NCBI GenBank assembly: GCA_043749095.1
Contig: JAYVEB010000017.1
Coordinates: forward strand, 1 to 6,925
Direction of reading: 5' to 3'
DNA length: 6,925 nt
From: PBB1 sp043749095
GTDB taxonomy: Bacteria; Pseudomonadota; Gammaproteobacteria; Burkholderiales; Burkholderiaceae_C
Part shown: positions 1 through 6,145 of the stretch, piece by piece
How positions within the stretch are numbered: position 1 is the first letter of the stretch
Layout of the letters: each line of letters begins with the position of its first letter
Program-made: the position numbers and the translations under genes
Notes under the pieces: model-generated
Told to the model about the DNA's origin: nothing
The model's input: only the letters and a program-made list of their open reading frames with translations
Database searches by the model: none

Positions 1-1
1 T

Positions 2-697
2 GCCGCGATCTCCGAGATCAACCACGGCCACGACAAGATCATCACCATCGAAGACCCGGTCGAGTACCAGCTGCAGGGCGTGCTGCAGATCCCGGTCAAC
101 GAGAAGAAGGGCCTGACCTTCGCGCGCGGTCTGCGCTCGATCCTGCGCCACGATCCGGACCGCATCATGGTCGGCGAGATCCGCGATCCCGAAACCGCGC
201 AGATCGCCATCCAGGCAGCGCTGACCGGCCACCTGGTGCTGTCCACTGTGCACGCCAACAACGTGTTCGATGTGATCGGCCGCTTCACCCACATGGACGT
301 CGATCCGTACAGTTTCGTCTCGGCGCTGACCGGGGTGCTGGCGCAGCGGCTGGTGCGTGTCAACTGTGTGCATTGCAGCGAGCCGGTGACGGTGGGCGAA
401 CAGGCCTTGCAAGAGGCGCTGATCGACCTGACGCGCATCGAAGGCCGGGTGCTGACGGCCGGCCGTGGCTGCGGCAAGTGCCGCGGCACCGGCTTCAAGG
501 GCCGCAAGGCCGTGGGTGAACTGCTGATGCTCGACGACGCGCTGCGCGAGCTGATCGTCGCCCGCGCGCCAGTGCGGCAGATCAAGGAAGCGGCGCGGCG
601 CAATGGCACGCGCTTCCTGCGCGATGCCGCGGTCGAGCTGTTTCTGGACGGGCTCACCACGCTGGAGGAGGTCAACCGTGTCACGCTGGTTTCCTGA
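2..697 (+). CDS. gspE: GspE/PilB-type secretion motor ATPase, C-terminal part (5' end outside window)
   Basis: This is the C-terminal 231 residues of a cytoplasmic AAA-like hexameric ATPase that powers pseudopilus or pilus assembly. The frame is open from the window edge, so the true start, the N-terminal domain and the Walker A loop lie upstream; the GTG at 80 is internal. Visible motifs in order are: an Asp box (IEDPVEY, residues 16-22), a Walker B region (RIMVGEIRD, 54-62), a His box (TGHLVLSTVHAN, 75-86), and two CxxC pairs (C122/C125 and C157/C160). The CxxC pairs form the zinc-binding tetracysteine element typical of GspE and PilB. The C-terminus (TTLEEVNRVT) is also family-typical. PilT retraction ATPases lack the tetracysteine element, so this is an assembly/secretion motor. 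Its last 20 bases overlap the next gene. GspE versus PilB cannot be settled from this fragment alone; the GspD/GspG neighbours favour GspE. Confidence 0.95.
   Translation, partial: AAISEINHGHDKIITIEDPVEYQLQGVLQIPVNEKKGLTFARGLRSILRHDPDRIMVGEIRDPETAQIAIQAALTGHLVLSTVHANNVFDVIGRFTHMDVDPYSFVSALTGVLAQRLVRVNCVHCSEPVTVGEQALQEALIDLTRIEGRVLTAGRGCGKCRGTGFKGRKAVGELLMLDDALRELIVARAPVRQIKEAARRNGTRFLRDAAVELFLDGLTTLEEVNRVTLVS
664..671 (+). promoter_or_regulatory. Strong ribosome binding site for the PilM/GspL-position gene
   Basis: GGAGGAGG ends six bases before the GTG at 678. It lies inside the end of the ATPase gene and decides the start of the next gene: the same frame is open further upstream with an ATG at 603, but that start would overlap the conserved end of the ATPase by about 95 bases. 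Confidence 0.75.
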
Positions 698-1433
698 CCG
701 CCTGCGCGCCCTGTGGCCGAGCGGGCGGGCACCTGCGATGGTGCTGCGCCTCACCGACACGCGACCTGCTGCAATCGAGCAGCAGTTCGACGCGCTGCCG
801 CCGGGCACCCGACTGACCTGCGTCGTGGCAGGCGAGGGCGTTCGACATCAGATCGTGCCCTGGCGTGACGAACTGAGCCGCCCGGCGCAGCGGCAACTGC
901 TGGCTGAGCAATGCTTCCGCGAAGCCTACGGCGAGGTGGCGCGCGACTGGACGGTGCGTCAGCATGCGACGCGGTACGGTGCGGCGACACTGGCCTGTGC
1001 GATCGACACCAGCTTGCTCGACCAGCTCGATGCGCAGTCGCGGGCACACCGCCTGACGCTGGCGAGCGTGCAGCCGGCCTTGATGCACGCCTACAACCTG
1101 GCGCGGCACAGGATCTCGCCGGTCCTGCACTGGTTCGTCACGATCGACGCTGTCTCGACAACGCTGCTGCTGCAGTCACCGACCGAGCCACTGCGGGTCA
1201 AGCGAATTTCATCGTCGGCGCTCGACCTGGCGGACACGCTCGATCGTGAGTGGTTCGCTCTGGGCATGGAAGCGCCGCACTGTGCGGTCTATGTTGTGCG
1301 CTCGGACGCGGTACCGCTGCCGTCTCGCCACCGCGAGCCGTCGTCCTGGTCGCTCGTCGATCTGGTGCTCCCGGGCAAGACCACTGCGCCGGCGCCGCTC
1401 GCTCCGGCCATGCCCAAGGTGATGACTGCATGA
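678..1433 (+). CDS. Soluble PilM/GspL-position protein of the secretion platform
   Basis: This is a 251-residue protein with no signal peptide and no clear membrane segment, so it is probably cytoplasmic. It sits directly between the motor ATPase and a PilN-like gene. PilM of type IV pili and the cytoplasmic part of GspL (both actin-like folds that connect the ATPase to the membrane platform) occupy this position. Sequence support for the fold is weak. Residues about 60-140 (PWRDEL, then REAYGEVARDW, RYGAATLACAI and SVQPAL) resemble the middle of PilM/GspL-like proteins as I remember them, but I cannot point to a clear nucleotide-binding motif, and it is shorter than PilM (about 350 residues). 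The C-terminus is Ala/Pro-rich. The GTG start is chosen for the strong GGAGGAGG site; an internal ATG at 738 is a weaker alternative. It overlaps the ATPase gene by 20 bases and the next gene by 4. The coding call is firm; the function rests mainly on position. Confidence 0.85.
   Translation: MSRWFPDRLRALWPSGRAPAMVLRLTDTRPAAIEQQFDALPPGTRLTCVVAGEGVRHQIVPWRDELSRPAQRQLLAEQCFREAYGEVARDWTVRQHATRYGAATLACAIDTSLLDQLDAQSRAHRLTLASVQPALMHAYNLARHRISPVLHWFVTIDAVSTTLLLQSPTEPLRVKRISSSALDLADTLDREWFALGMEAPHCAVYVVRSDAVPLPSRHREPSSWSLVDLVLPGKTTAPAPLAPAMPKVMTA
1416..1422 (+). promoter_or_regulatory. Ribosome binding site for the PilN-like gene
   Basis: AAGGTGA lies seven bases before the ATG at 1430. It supports that start over the much longer upstream reading frame that begins near 1250 and would overlap the preceding gene. 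Confidence 0.55.
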
Positions 1434-1969
1434 CGACCGCCGCCTTGCAGCTCGATTTCAAGCAGCCGCCAGCATCTCGCGCGCGCTGGGTCGGCTGGCT
1501 GGTGCTGGCCGCGGCCGTGCCTGCGGTCGTCCTGACCTCCGAGGCCTACAGCCGCGCGGACCAGACCTGGGACTTGGCGCAAAGCCGTCATGCGCATCTG
1601 CAGGGCCGCCTGCAGGCCGACAGCTCGCAGCACATGGTCGCGCCACCCGATGCGGCGACGCTGGCCGCGATCCGGCGTGCCAATGCGGTGATCGATCAGC
1701 TGTCGGTGCCCTGGGCCGATCTGTTCAACGCCGTCGAGGCGGCCGATGCGCGCGGGCTCGGCGTGCTGTCGCTGACGCCGAATGCGCGCGACCGCACGCT
1801 GCGTCTGGCGGGTGAAGCACGTTCGATGGGCGAGATGCTGGCCTATGCGGAGCGCATGGCCGCCCAGCCCACGCTACGGCAGGTTCATCTGCTGGGCTAC
1901 AGCACGGCGGTGCGCGACGGCGTGTCGGTGGTGTCGTTCACCTTGGCGGCGACATGGCGGCAACCTTGA
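1430..1969 (+). CDS. PilN-like inner-membrane assembly protein
   Basis: This is a 179-residue bitopic inner-membrane protein. A short cytoplasmic tail (residues 1-19) includes LQLDF, comparable to the N-terminal motif by which PilN contacts PilM. One hydrophobic segment follows at about 20-36. A short charged, probably helical stretch (about 40-62) then leads to a periplasmic domain (about 90-179). That domain has the PilN/GspL ferredoxin-like pattern: an initial W-x-x-L-F helix (VPWADLFNAVE), a turn with G-L-G-V-L-S-L, then RTLRLAGEARSMGEMLAYAERM. The usual PilN length is about 180-200 residues, which matches. It starts with an ATGA overlap with the preceding gene, implying coupled translation. 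By family knowledge it pairs with the PilO-like protein encoded next and transmits the cytoplasmic platform signal across the membrane. Confidence 0.85.
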   Translation: MTTAALQLDFKQPPASRARWVGWLVLAAAVPAVVLTSEAYSRADQTWDLAQSRHAHLQGRLQADSSQHMVAPPDAATLAAIRRANAVIDQLSVPWADLFNAVEAADARGLGVLSLTPNARDRTLRLAGEARSMGEMLAYAERMAAQPTLRQVHLLGYSTAVRDGVSVVSFTLAATWRQP

Positions 1970-2577
1970 CGCGGGCACGCTGGCAGGGCGCGCGGTGGCT
2001 GCGTCGCATCGGCCTGCCAGGGTGGGTCGGGCTTGCACTCGGGCTGGCCTGTGCGATCGCCGTTGGGGCGCTGGTCGAACCGAGGTACACCGACGCGCAG
2101 CAACTCGATGCCAGCAGCGATCTGCTGGCACAGCGCGCCGCGTCACGAGCGATGTCGATCGCAGCCACCGATGCGACACCGCAGCAACAGCTGGCCGCGT
2201 TCGAGCAGCGCTTTGCGGGCGAGCGCGCTATCGCACCGTCGGTGGCACGTCTGCAAGCGGTCGCGCAGCGGCGGGGGTTCGTGCTCGATCAGGCCGAATT
2301 CAAGTTCGCCAGCGACCCTGCCGAGCCGCTGGCGCGCTACTCGATCCTGCTGCCGGTCAAGGCCGATTACCGTGCGTTGCGGCGCTTCACGCACGACGCG
2401 CTGCAAGAGATGCCGGGCCTGGCGCTCGACGAGGTGAACCTGCGTCGCAGCGATCCGAAGTCGCCGCAGCTGGAGGCGCAGATGCGCTTCGTGCTGTTTC
2501 TGAGCAAGCCTGCGGCCTCGTCGGCGAAGGCTGCGCTGGTGGGCTCCGCGACCGTCGCCGCGGCGGTTGCGAACTGA
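1954..2577 (+). CDS. PilO/GspM-like inner-membrane assembly protein
   Basis: This is a 207-residue protein with a basic N-terminus (residues 1-18, rich in Arg), one membrane segment at about 21-41, then a helical region rich in Gln and Ala (about 48-105). A periplasmic domain (about 106-185) contains YSILLPVKADYRALRRF and VNLRR, followed by a final strand (AQMRFVLFL). This architecture is that of PilO and GspM, which heterodimerise with PilN or GspL in the periplasm. Overall identity is low, as is usual in these families, so the call relies on layout and gene order. It overlaps the PilN-like gene by 16 bases and has no good Shine-Dalgarno sequence, suggesting dependence on translation of the upstream gene. 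The C-terminal 22 residues are a low-complexity Ala/Ser/Val tail. Confidence 0.8.
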   Translation: MAATLTRARWQGARWLRRIGLPGWVGLALGLACAIAVGALVEPRYTDAQQLDASSDLLAQRAASRAMSIAATDATPQQQLAAFEQRFAGERAIAPSVARLQAVAQRRGFVLDQAEFKFASDPAEPLARYSILLPVKADYRALRRFTHDALQEMPGLALDEVNLRRSDPKSPQLEAQMRFVLFLSKPAASSAKAALVGSATVAAAVAN

Positions 2578-2587
2578 GCACCGTGCG

Positions 2588-3148
2588 ATGGCCGAACTGA
2601 CGCCTGCCCGCAAGCGCGTTGCCATGCTGATCGTCGTGGTCGGCAGCGCGTTGATCGGTGAGCGCGTGGTCGCGCTGAAGGGCAGTGGCGCGGAGGTCGT
2701 CGAGCCTGCCGCGCCATCGGCGTCTCGCCTGCGCGCCCAGCCGCGATCCATCGCATCGAGTGCGGCGCCCGACGCTTCGGCTGTCGGCGTTCAGCTCGGC
2801 CGCCTCGACGCACGACAGCGCGCCCTTGCCGACGATACCGATGCCGACGGCGCACCGCAGAAGGCCTTGTTCGACGCCGTCTCCTGGCAGCCACCCGCTG
2901 CCAAGACAGACACTGCGCCGCCACCGAAGCCGGTCGCCCCGCCATTCCCGTATGCCTACCTCGGCGGCCTGTCGGAAGACGGCGTGCGCACCACATTTTT
3001 CACCCAGGGCGACCGCGTGCTGCCGGTCAAGGCCGGGGATACCGTCGATGCGGTCTACCGCGTCGAGCAGATGAACGAGAAGCACATGACGCTGACTTAC
3101 CTGCCGCTCAACCAGAGCCTGACCGTCACCTTCCGGAGCGGGGGATGA
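2588..3148 (+). CDS. GspC/PilP-like periplasmic linker protein
   Basis: This is a 186-residue protein with a short cytoplasmic end, one membrane segment (about 11-24), a long Ala/Ser/Pro-rich linker (about 35-120, with a PPPKPVAPP stretch near 111-119) and a compact C-terminal beta domain (about 119-182). That domain carries YAYLGGL, a GDRVLPVKAGDTVD loop, YRVEQMNEKHMTLTYLPL and a final TVTF strand. This pattern (FxYLG ... V..GD.I.. YRV..I ... L.YLPL) resembles the homology region of GspC and PilP, which contacts the N-domain of the secretin. It therefore probably links the inner-membrane platform to GspD. I recall that close homologues carry the database name 'secretion system X translation initiation factor'; nothing in the sequence suggests a translation factor. 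An upstream TTG at 2567 is possible but would overlap the previous gene; the ATG is preferred. It ends in an ATGA overlap with the secretin gene. Confidence 0.82.
   Translation: MAELTPARKRVAMLIVVVGSALIGERVVALKGSGAEVVEPAAPSASRLRAQPRSIASSAAPDASAVGVQLGRLDARQRALADDTDADGAPQKALFDAVSWQPPAAKTDTAPPPKPVAPPFPYAYLGGLSEDGVRTTFFTQGDRVLPVKAGDTVDAVYRVEQMNEKHMTLTYLPLNQSLTVTFRSGG
3135..3138 (+). promoter_or_regulatory. Ribosome binding site for the secretin gene
   Basis: GGAG sits six bases before the ATG at 3145, within the end of the preceding gene, and continues into a G-rich run. It fixes the secretin start, which is also required to include the complete lipoprotein signal peptide. Confidence 0.6.
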
Positions 3149-5124
3149 GCGTGTTGCGCGGGCCACATTCACGCCGTCGATCGGCCCTCGGCCGCTGGCT
3201 CAGCCTGATCGCCGTTGCCGCGCTGACCGCATGCGCGCCAGGCAGCGAATTCGTGCGCCAGGGTCAGCAGCTGATCGACAAGGGCGAAGTCGAAGAAGGC
3301 TTGTCGCAGATCGAGAAAGGCATCGGTCTCGAACCCGACAACCGACAGTACCGGATGCTGGTGATTCGCCAGCGCGAGACGCAGATCGGACAGTGGCTTG
3401 TAAAGGCCGACGGTTTGCGCAACACCGACCAGATCGACGCCGCCGCCACGCTGTACCGGCGGGTCGTCGGCCTCGATGCCGGCAACCTGCGCGGGCGTTC
3501 CGGGCTGGACGAGGTGGAGTCGCTGCGCCGTCAGCAGCAGCGTGTCGACGAGGCGCAATCGCTGATCGCGCAGGACCGGCGTGACGAGGCGATGCAGCGC
3601 CTTCGTCAGGTGCTGTCCGAGAACCCGACACAGGCGCGTGCACTGGCACTGAAGCGGCAGATCGACGAGCAGGCAGGGCGATCTGCCGAGGCGCTGCCGC
3701 CCACGCTGAAGGCCAGCCTGCGCAAGCCGGTCACGCTCGACTTCCGCGACGCGAACCTGAAGGCGGTGTTCGACGCGCTGTCGCGCACCACCGGCATCAA
3801 CTTCGTGTTCGATCGCGAAGTGCGGCCCGATATCAAGGTCACGTTGTCGGTGGCCAACCTCAGCATCGACGACGTGGTGGGTGTGCTGACGGTGACCAAC
3901 CAGCTCGAGCGCAAGGTGCTCAACGACAACACCGTGCTGATCTACCCGAACACCGCCGCCAAGCAGAAGGATTACCTGGACCTGAGCGTCAAGACCTTCT
4001 ACCTGTCGAATGCCGAAGCCAAGACGGTGTTCACGATGCTGAAGACGGTGCTCAAGACCAAGGACCTGTACGCCGACGAAAAGCTCAACAGCCTGACGAT
4101 GCGCGACACGGCCGCGGCGATCGCGCTGGCGGGCAAGCTGATCGCGGAGCAGGACCTGGCCGAGCCCGAGGTACTGCTCGATGTCGAGGTGCTCGAAGTC
4201 AAGCGCTCGCGCTTGTCGGAGATCGGCGTCGACCCGCCGGGCAAGTTCACGCTGCTCAACATCGTGCAGAACCCGGCCACGGTCGTGTCCACCGCCACCG
4301 GCAACACCACAGTGCAGAACAACACGCTGACCACCACGCAGCTGACGGCCGACAAGCTGAGCAAGATCCGCGGCTCCAGCGTCGGCATCGACAACCCGTC
4401 GCTGAACCTGCACGCTGAGAACGGCGACACCAACATCCTCGCCAACCCGCGCATCCGGGTGCGCAACCGCGACAAGGCGCGCATCCTGATCGGCGATCGC
4501 GTGCCTGTGATCACCACCATCGCGACCGCCAACGTCGGCGTGTCCGAATCGGTGACTTACCTCGATGTCGGGCTGAAGCTCGATGTCGAGCCGAACGTGT
4601 TCCTCGACAACGAGGTCGCCGTCAAGGTCAGCCTGGAAGTCAGCAACATCGTGCGCGAAGTGCGCAGCCGTTCTGGCGGCTTGACTTACCAGATCGGCAC
4701 CCGCCTGGCGACCACTTCGCTGCGGCTGAAGGACGGCGAGACCCAGGCCCTGGCCGGGCTGATCAGCGATGAAGACCGCCAGGCGGCGACGGGTGTGCCG
4801 TGGCTGATCGACCTGCCCGTGCTCGGCCGTCTGTTCTCCAGCGAGAAAAGCGACCGCAGCAAGACCGAGATCGTGCTGCTGATCACACCGCGCGTCGTTC
4901 GAAACCTGGTCACTGGCACGCCCGACCGCAATGAGCACCTGGGCGGCACTGAGGCGGCGGTCGGCGCGCCGCCACTGCGCGTGCAGGGTGCCGGAAAGCT
5001 GGCGATGCCGGTGGGCAGCGGTGTGCCTCGCGGCGGCGCTGCGCCGAACCCGGAGCAACCTCAGGCGATCGAGCCTGAGCCGGTACCCGAGGCGCCACCG
5101 CCGCTACCGGCCGCTGCGCCATGA
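3145..5124 (+). CDS. gspD: TPR-containing lipoprotein secretin (GspD/PilQ/MshL superfamily)
   Basis: This is a 659-residue outer-membrane channel subunit that would form the gated export pore. Residues 1-30 are a lipoprotein signal peptide: basic residues (RRR at 10-12), a hydrophobic core, and lipobox LTAC with the acylated Cys at 30. Ala at +2 fits outer-membrane sorting. Residues about 34-178 are helical with TPR-like repeats. An STN/N0-type domain follows (about 194-268, containing VTLDFRDANLKAVFDALS and TGINFVFD). One N1-type domain lies at about 279-340. The secretin core (about 341-587) includes LLDVEVLEV, ILANPRIRVRNRDKA, LIGDRVPVIT, the signature VPWLIDLPVLGRLF (551-564) and the terminal strand EIVLLITPRVV. 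The tail (about 588-659) is Gly/Pro-rich and ends in a run of PEPVPEAPPPLP. With only two N-domains it is shorter than canonical GspD (N0-N3) and closer to MshL-type secretins in layout. ATGA overlaps join it to both neighbours. Confidence 0.95.
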   Translation: MSVLRGPHSRRRSALGRWLSLIAVAALTACAPGSEFVRQGQQLIDKGEVEEGLSQIEKGIGLEPDNRQYRMLVIRQRETQIGQWLVKADGLRNTDQIDAAATLYRRVVGLDAGNLRGRSGLDEVESLRRQQQRVDEAQSLIAQDRRDEAMQRLRQVLSENPTQARALALKRQIDEQAGRSAEALPPTLKASLRKPVTLDFRDANLKAVFDALSRTTGINFVFDREVRPDIKVTLSVANLSIDDVVGVLTVTNQLERKVLNDNTVLIYPNTAAKQKDYLDLSVKTFYLSNAEAKTVFTMLKTVLKTKDLYADEKLNSLTMRDTAAAIALAGKLIAEQDLAEPEVLLDVEVLEVKRSRLSEIGVDPPGKFTLLNIVQNPATVVSTATGNTTVQNNTLTTTQLTADKLSKIRGSSVGIDNPSLNLHAENGDTNILANPRIRVRNRDKARILIGDRVPVITTIATANVGVSESVTYLDVGLKLDVEPNVFLDNEVAVKVSLEVSNIVREVRSRSGGLTYQIGTRLATTSLRLKDGETQALAGLISDEDRQAATGVPWLIDLPVLGRLFSSEKSDRSKTEIVLLITPRVVRNLVTGTPDRNEHLGGTEAAVGAPPLRVQGAGKLAMPVGSGVPRGGAAPNPEQPQAIEPEPVPEAPPPLPAAAP

Positions 5125-5594
5125 CGACACGCGCCCGCGGCTTCACGCTGATCGAGCTGCTGATCACGGTCGCGATCCTGGCCATGCTGGCCGGTGGCGC
5201 GATGAGCTTTGCCGACCTGGCGGTGCAACGCACACAGGAACAGGAACTGCGCGGCGCGCTGCGGCAGATCCGCGAGGCCATTGACGCCTACAAGGTCGCA
5301 GCCGATGCCGGTCGCGTTGCCAAGGCCGCCGACGCGTCGGGCTACCCCCCTGCCTTGAACGCATTGACCGACGGCGTGCCCGATGCCGGCAGTGCGCAGG
5401 CAAAGAAGCTCTACTTCCTGCGGCGCCTGCCTCGCGACCCGATGGCCGACCCGGCCCTGCCGGCCGATGCCACCTGGGGCCTGCGCAGCTACGAGAGTGA
5501 CGCCGACAACCCACAGCCTGGCCGCGATGTGTTCGATGTGTATTCGCTGTCGCCGAAGACCAGCATCGGCGGTCGGCCGTACCGTGAGTGGTGA
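5121..5594 (+). CDS. gspG: GspG-type pseudopilin, first copy
   Basis: This is a 157-residue prepilin-like protein. A short basic leader (MTTRARG) is followed by the type III signal sequence FTLIELLITVAIL. Cleavage by a prepilin peptidase is expected between Gly7 and Phe8, with the key Glu at mature position +5 (Glu12). The hydrophobic helix spans about 8-30, then an amphipathic helix (RTQEQELRGALRQIREAIDAYK). The C-terminal domain has LRRLPRDPMAD, a Trp-x-LRSYESDADNP segment and a final VYSLSPKTSIGGRPYREW, as in GspG/PulG-like major pseudopilins. An insertion of about 20 residues (about 60-82, AADAGRVAKAADASGYPPAL) makes it longer than the second copy. I cannot confidently assign the calcium ligands of canonical GspG. 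The start has little Shine-Dalgarno support but makes an ATGA overlap with the secretin gene, so coupled translation is likely. Confidence 0.92.
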   Translation: MTTRARGFTLIELLITVAILAMLAGGAMSFADLAVQRTQEQELRGALRQIREAIDAYKVAADAGRVAKAADASGYPPALNALTDGVPDAGSAQAKKLYFLRRLPRDPMADPALPADATWGLRSYESDADNPQPGRDVFDVYSLSPKTSIGGRPYREW

Positions 5595-5998
5595 TTCCCG
5601 TGTTGACTACGCCGCTCCGCTCGATCCGCACAGAGGGCTTCACCCTGGTCGAGCTGATGGTGGTGATGGCCATCATCGCCACCCTGCTGACGCTGGCCCT
5701 GCCGCGCTACTTCCACAGTGTCGAGCGCAGCCGCGAAGCGGTGTTGCGGCAGGACCTGCACATCATGCGTGACGCGATCGACAAGTACCTCGCCGACCGG
5801 GGGCGCTACCCGCAAACCCTCGACGAACTGGCCGACAAGCGCTACCTGCGCCGCGTGCCGCCCGACCCAATCACCGACAGCACCAGCAGCTGGATCGCGC
5901 TGCCGCCGCCCGAGGGTGAACTGCGCGACGGTGTCTACGACGTGCGCAGCGGGGCACCCGGCAACAGCCTCGATGGCCAGCCTTATGAGAGCTGGTGA
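5588..5998 (+). CDS. gspG: GspG-type pseudopilin, second copy
   Basis: This is a 136-residue prepilin-like protein. The leader MVIPVLTTPLRSIRTEG ends with Gly17, followed by FTLVELMVVMAIIATLL; the +5 Glu is residue 22. After the N-terminal helix come HIMRDAIDKYLADRGRYPQTLDELADKRYL in outline, RRVPPDPITDS, SSW, a GVYDVRSGAPGNS turn and QPYESW at the end, all typical of GspG-like proteins. The start is uncertain. GTG codons at 5588, 5591 and 5600 are all in frame and none has a strong Shine-Dalgarno site; the 5600 start would give 132 residues with a 13-residue leader. With the GTG at 5588 it overlaps the first pseudopilin gene by seven bases. It is clearly related to, but not a recent duplicate of, the first copy. 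One may be the main subunit and the other a minor or tip subunit; the sequence does not say which. Confidence 0.9.
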   Translation: MVIPVLTTPLRSIRTEGFTLVELMVVMAIIATLLTLALPRYFHSVERSREAVLRQDLHIMRDAIDKYLADRGRYPQTLDELADKRYLRRVPPDPITDSTSSWIALPPPEGELRDGVYDVRSGAPGNSLDGQPYESW

Positions 5999-6145
5999 CC
6001 GTGATGCCGCTCAGGCCGCGATGTCGGCGGTGCCGGCAATCAACAAATTGTCACCATCGGCGTTTACCGTCCTCGATTCAGACGCGGTACGAATGCTGGG
6101 CGCTCTTCGCTCCCGCTGCGAACGTGTCTACGAGGATGTCCCAAC
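5999..6145 (+). other. Intergenic spacer, the likely site of transcription control for the regulator gene
   Basis: This 147-base stretch between the second pseudopilin and the regulator is the only real gap in the window. Its middle (about 6037-6092) is more AT-rich than its surroundings, which is compatible with a promoter, but I see no convincing -35/-10 pair: TTGTCA at 6048-6053 has no well-spaced -10 partner. ACAAATTGT at 6043-6051 is a perfect 9-base palindrome around a central A. No hairpin followed by a T run is present, so no intrinsic terminator separates the secretion cluster from the regulator, and read-through is possible. A 42-codon frame (6021-6149) is open here but has weak support. 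Confidence 0.4.
6132..6136 (+). promoter_or_regulatory. Ribosome binding site for the regulator gene
   Basis: GAGGA lies nine bases before the GTG at 6146. No ATG or GTG occurs in this frame between the upstream in-frame stop at 6002 and this GTG, and the next in-frame ATG is far inside the protein, so the GTG start is well supported. Confidence 0.55.

Noticed and set aside
603..677. Longer N-terminus of the PilM/GspL-position protein from ATG 603
   Set aside because: It would overlap the conserved end of the ATPase by 95 bases, and the residues it adds are a frame-shifted shadow of the ATPase. The GTG at 678 has a strong GGAGGAGG site.
1250..1429. Longer N-terminus of the PilN-like protein
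   Set aside because: The added residues lie opposite the preceding gene in another frame and would precede the usual short cytoplasmic tail. The ATG at 1430 gives a family-typical length, an ATGA overlap and an AAGGTGA site.
2567..2587. TTG start for the GspC/PilP-like gene
   Set aside because: It is a rare start codon without a ribosome site and overlaps the previous gene; the ATG at 2588 places the membrane segment normally.
2143..3172. Overlapping minus-strand frames opposite the PilO- and PilP-like genes
   Set aside because: They are rich in Arg and low-complexity residues with no recognisable domain, and lie opposite well-supported plus-strand genes with coherent membrane and domain layout.
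3169..5058. A 629-codon open frame on the minus strand opposite the secretin gene
   Set aside because: The plus strand encodes a clear full-length secretin with conserved motifs. Long antisense frames are common in GC-rich DNA, and the minus-strand product (rich in Arg, Gln, His) resembles no family.
6005..6038. Stem-loop after the second pseudopilin as a transcription terminator
   Set aside because: The stems are short and interrupted (TGCCG/CGGCA outside, CCGC/GCGG inside) and no T run follows, so an intrinsic terminator is not supported.
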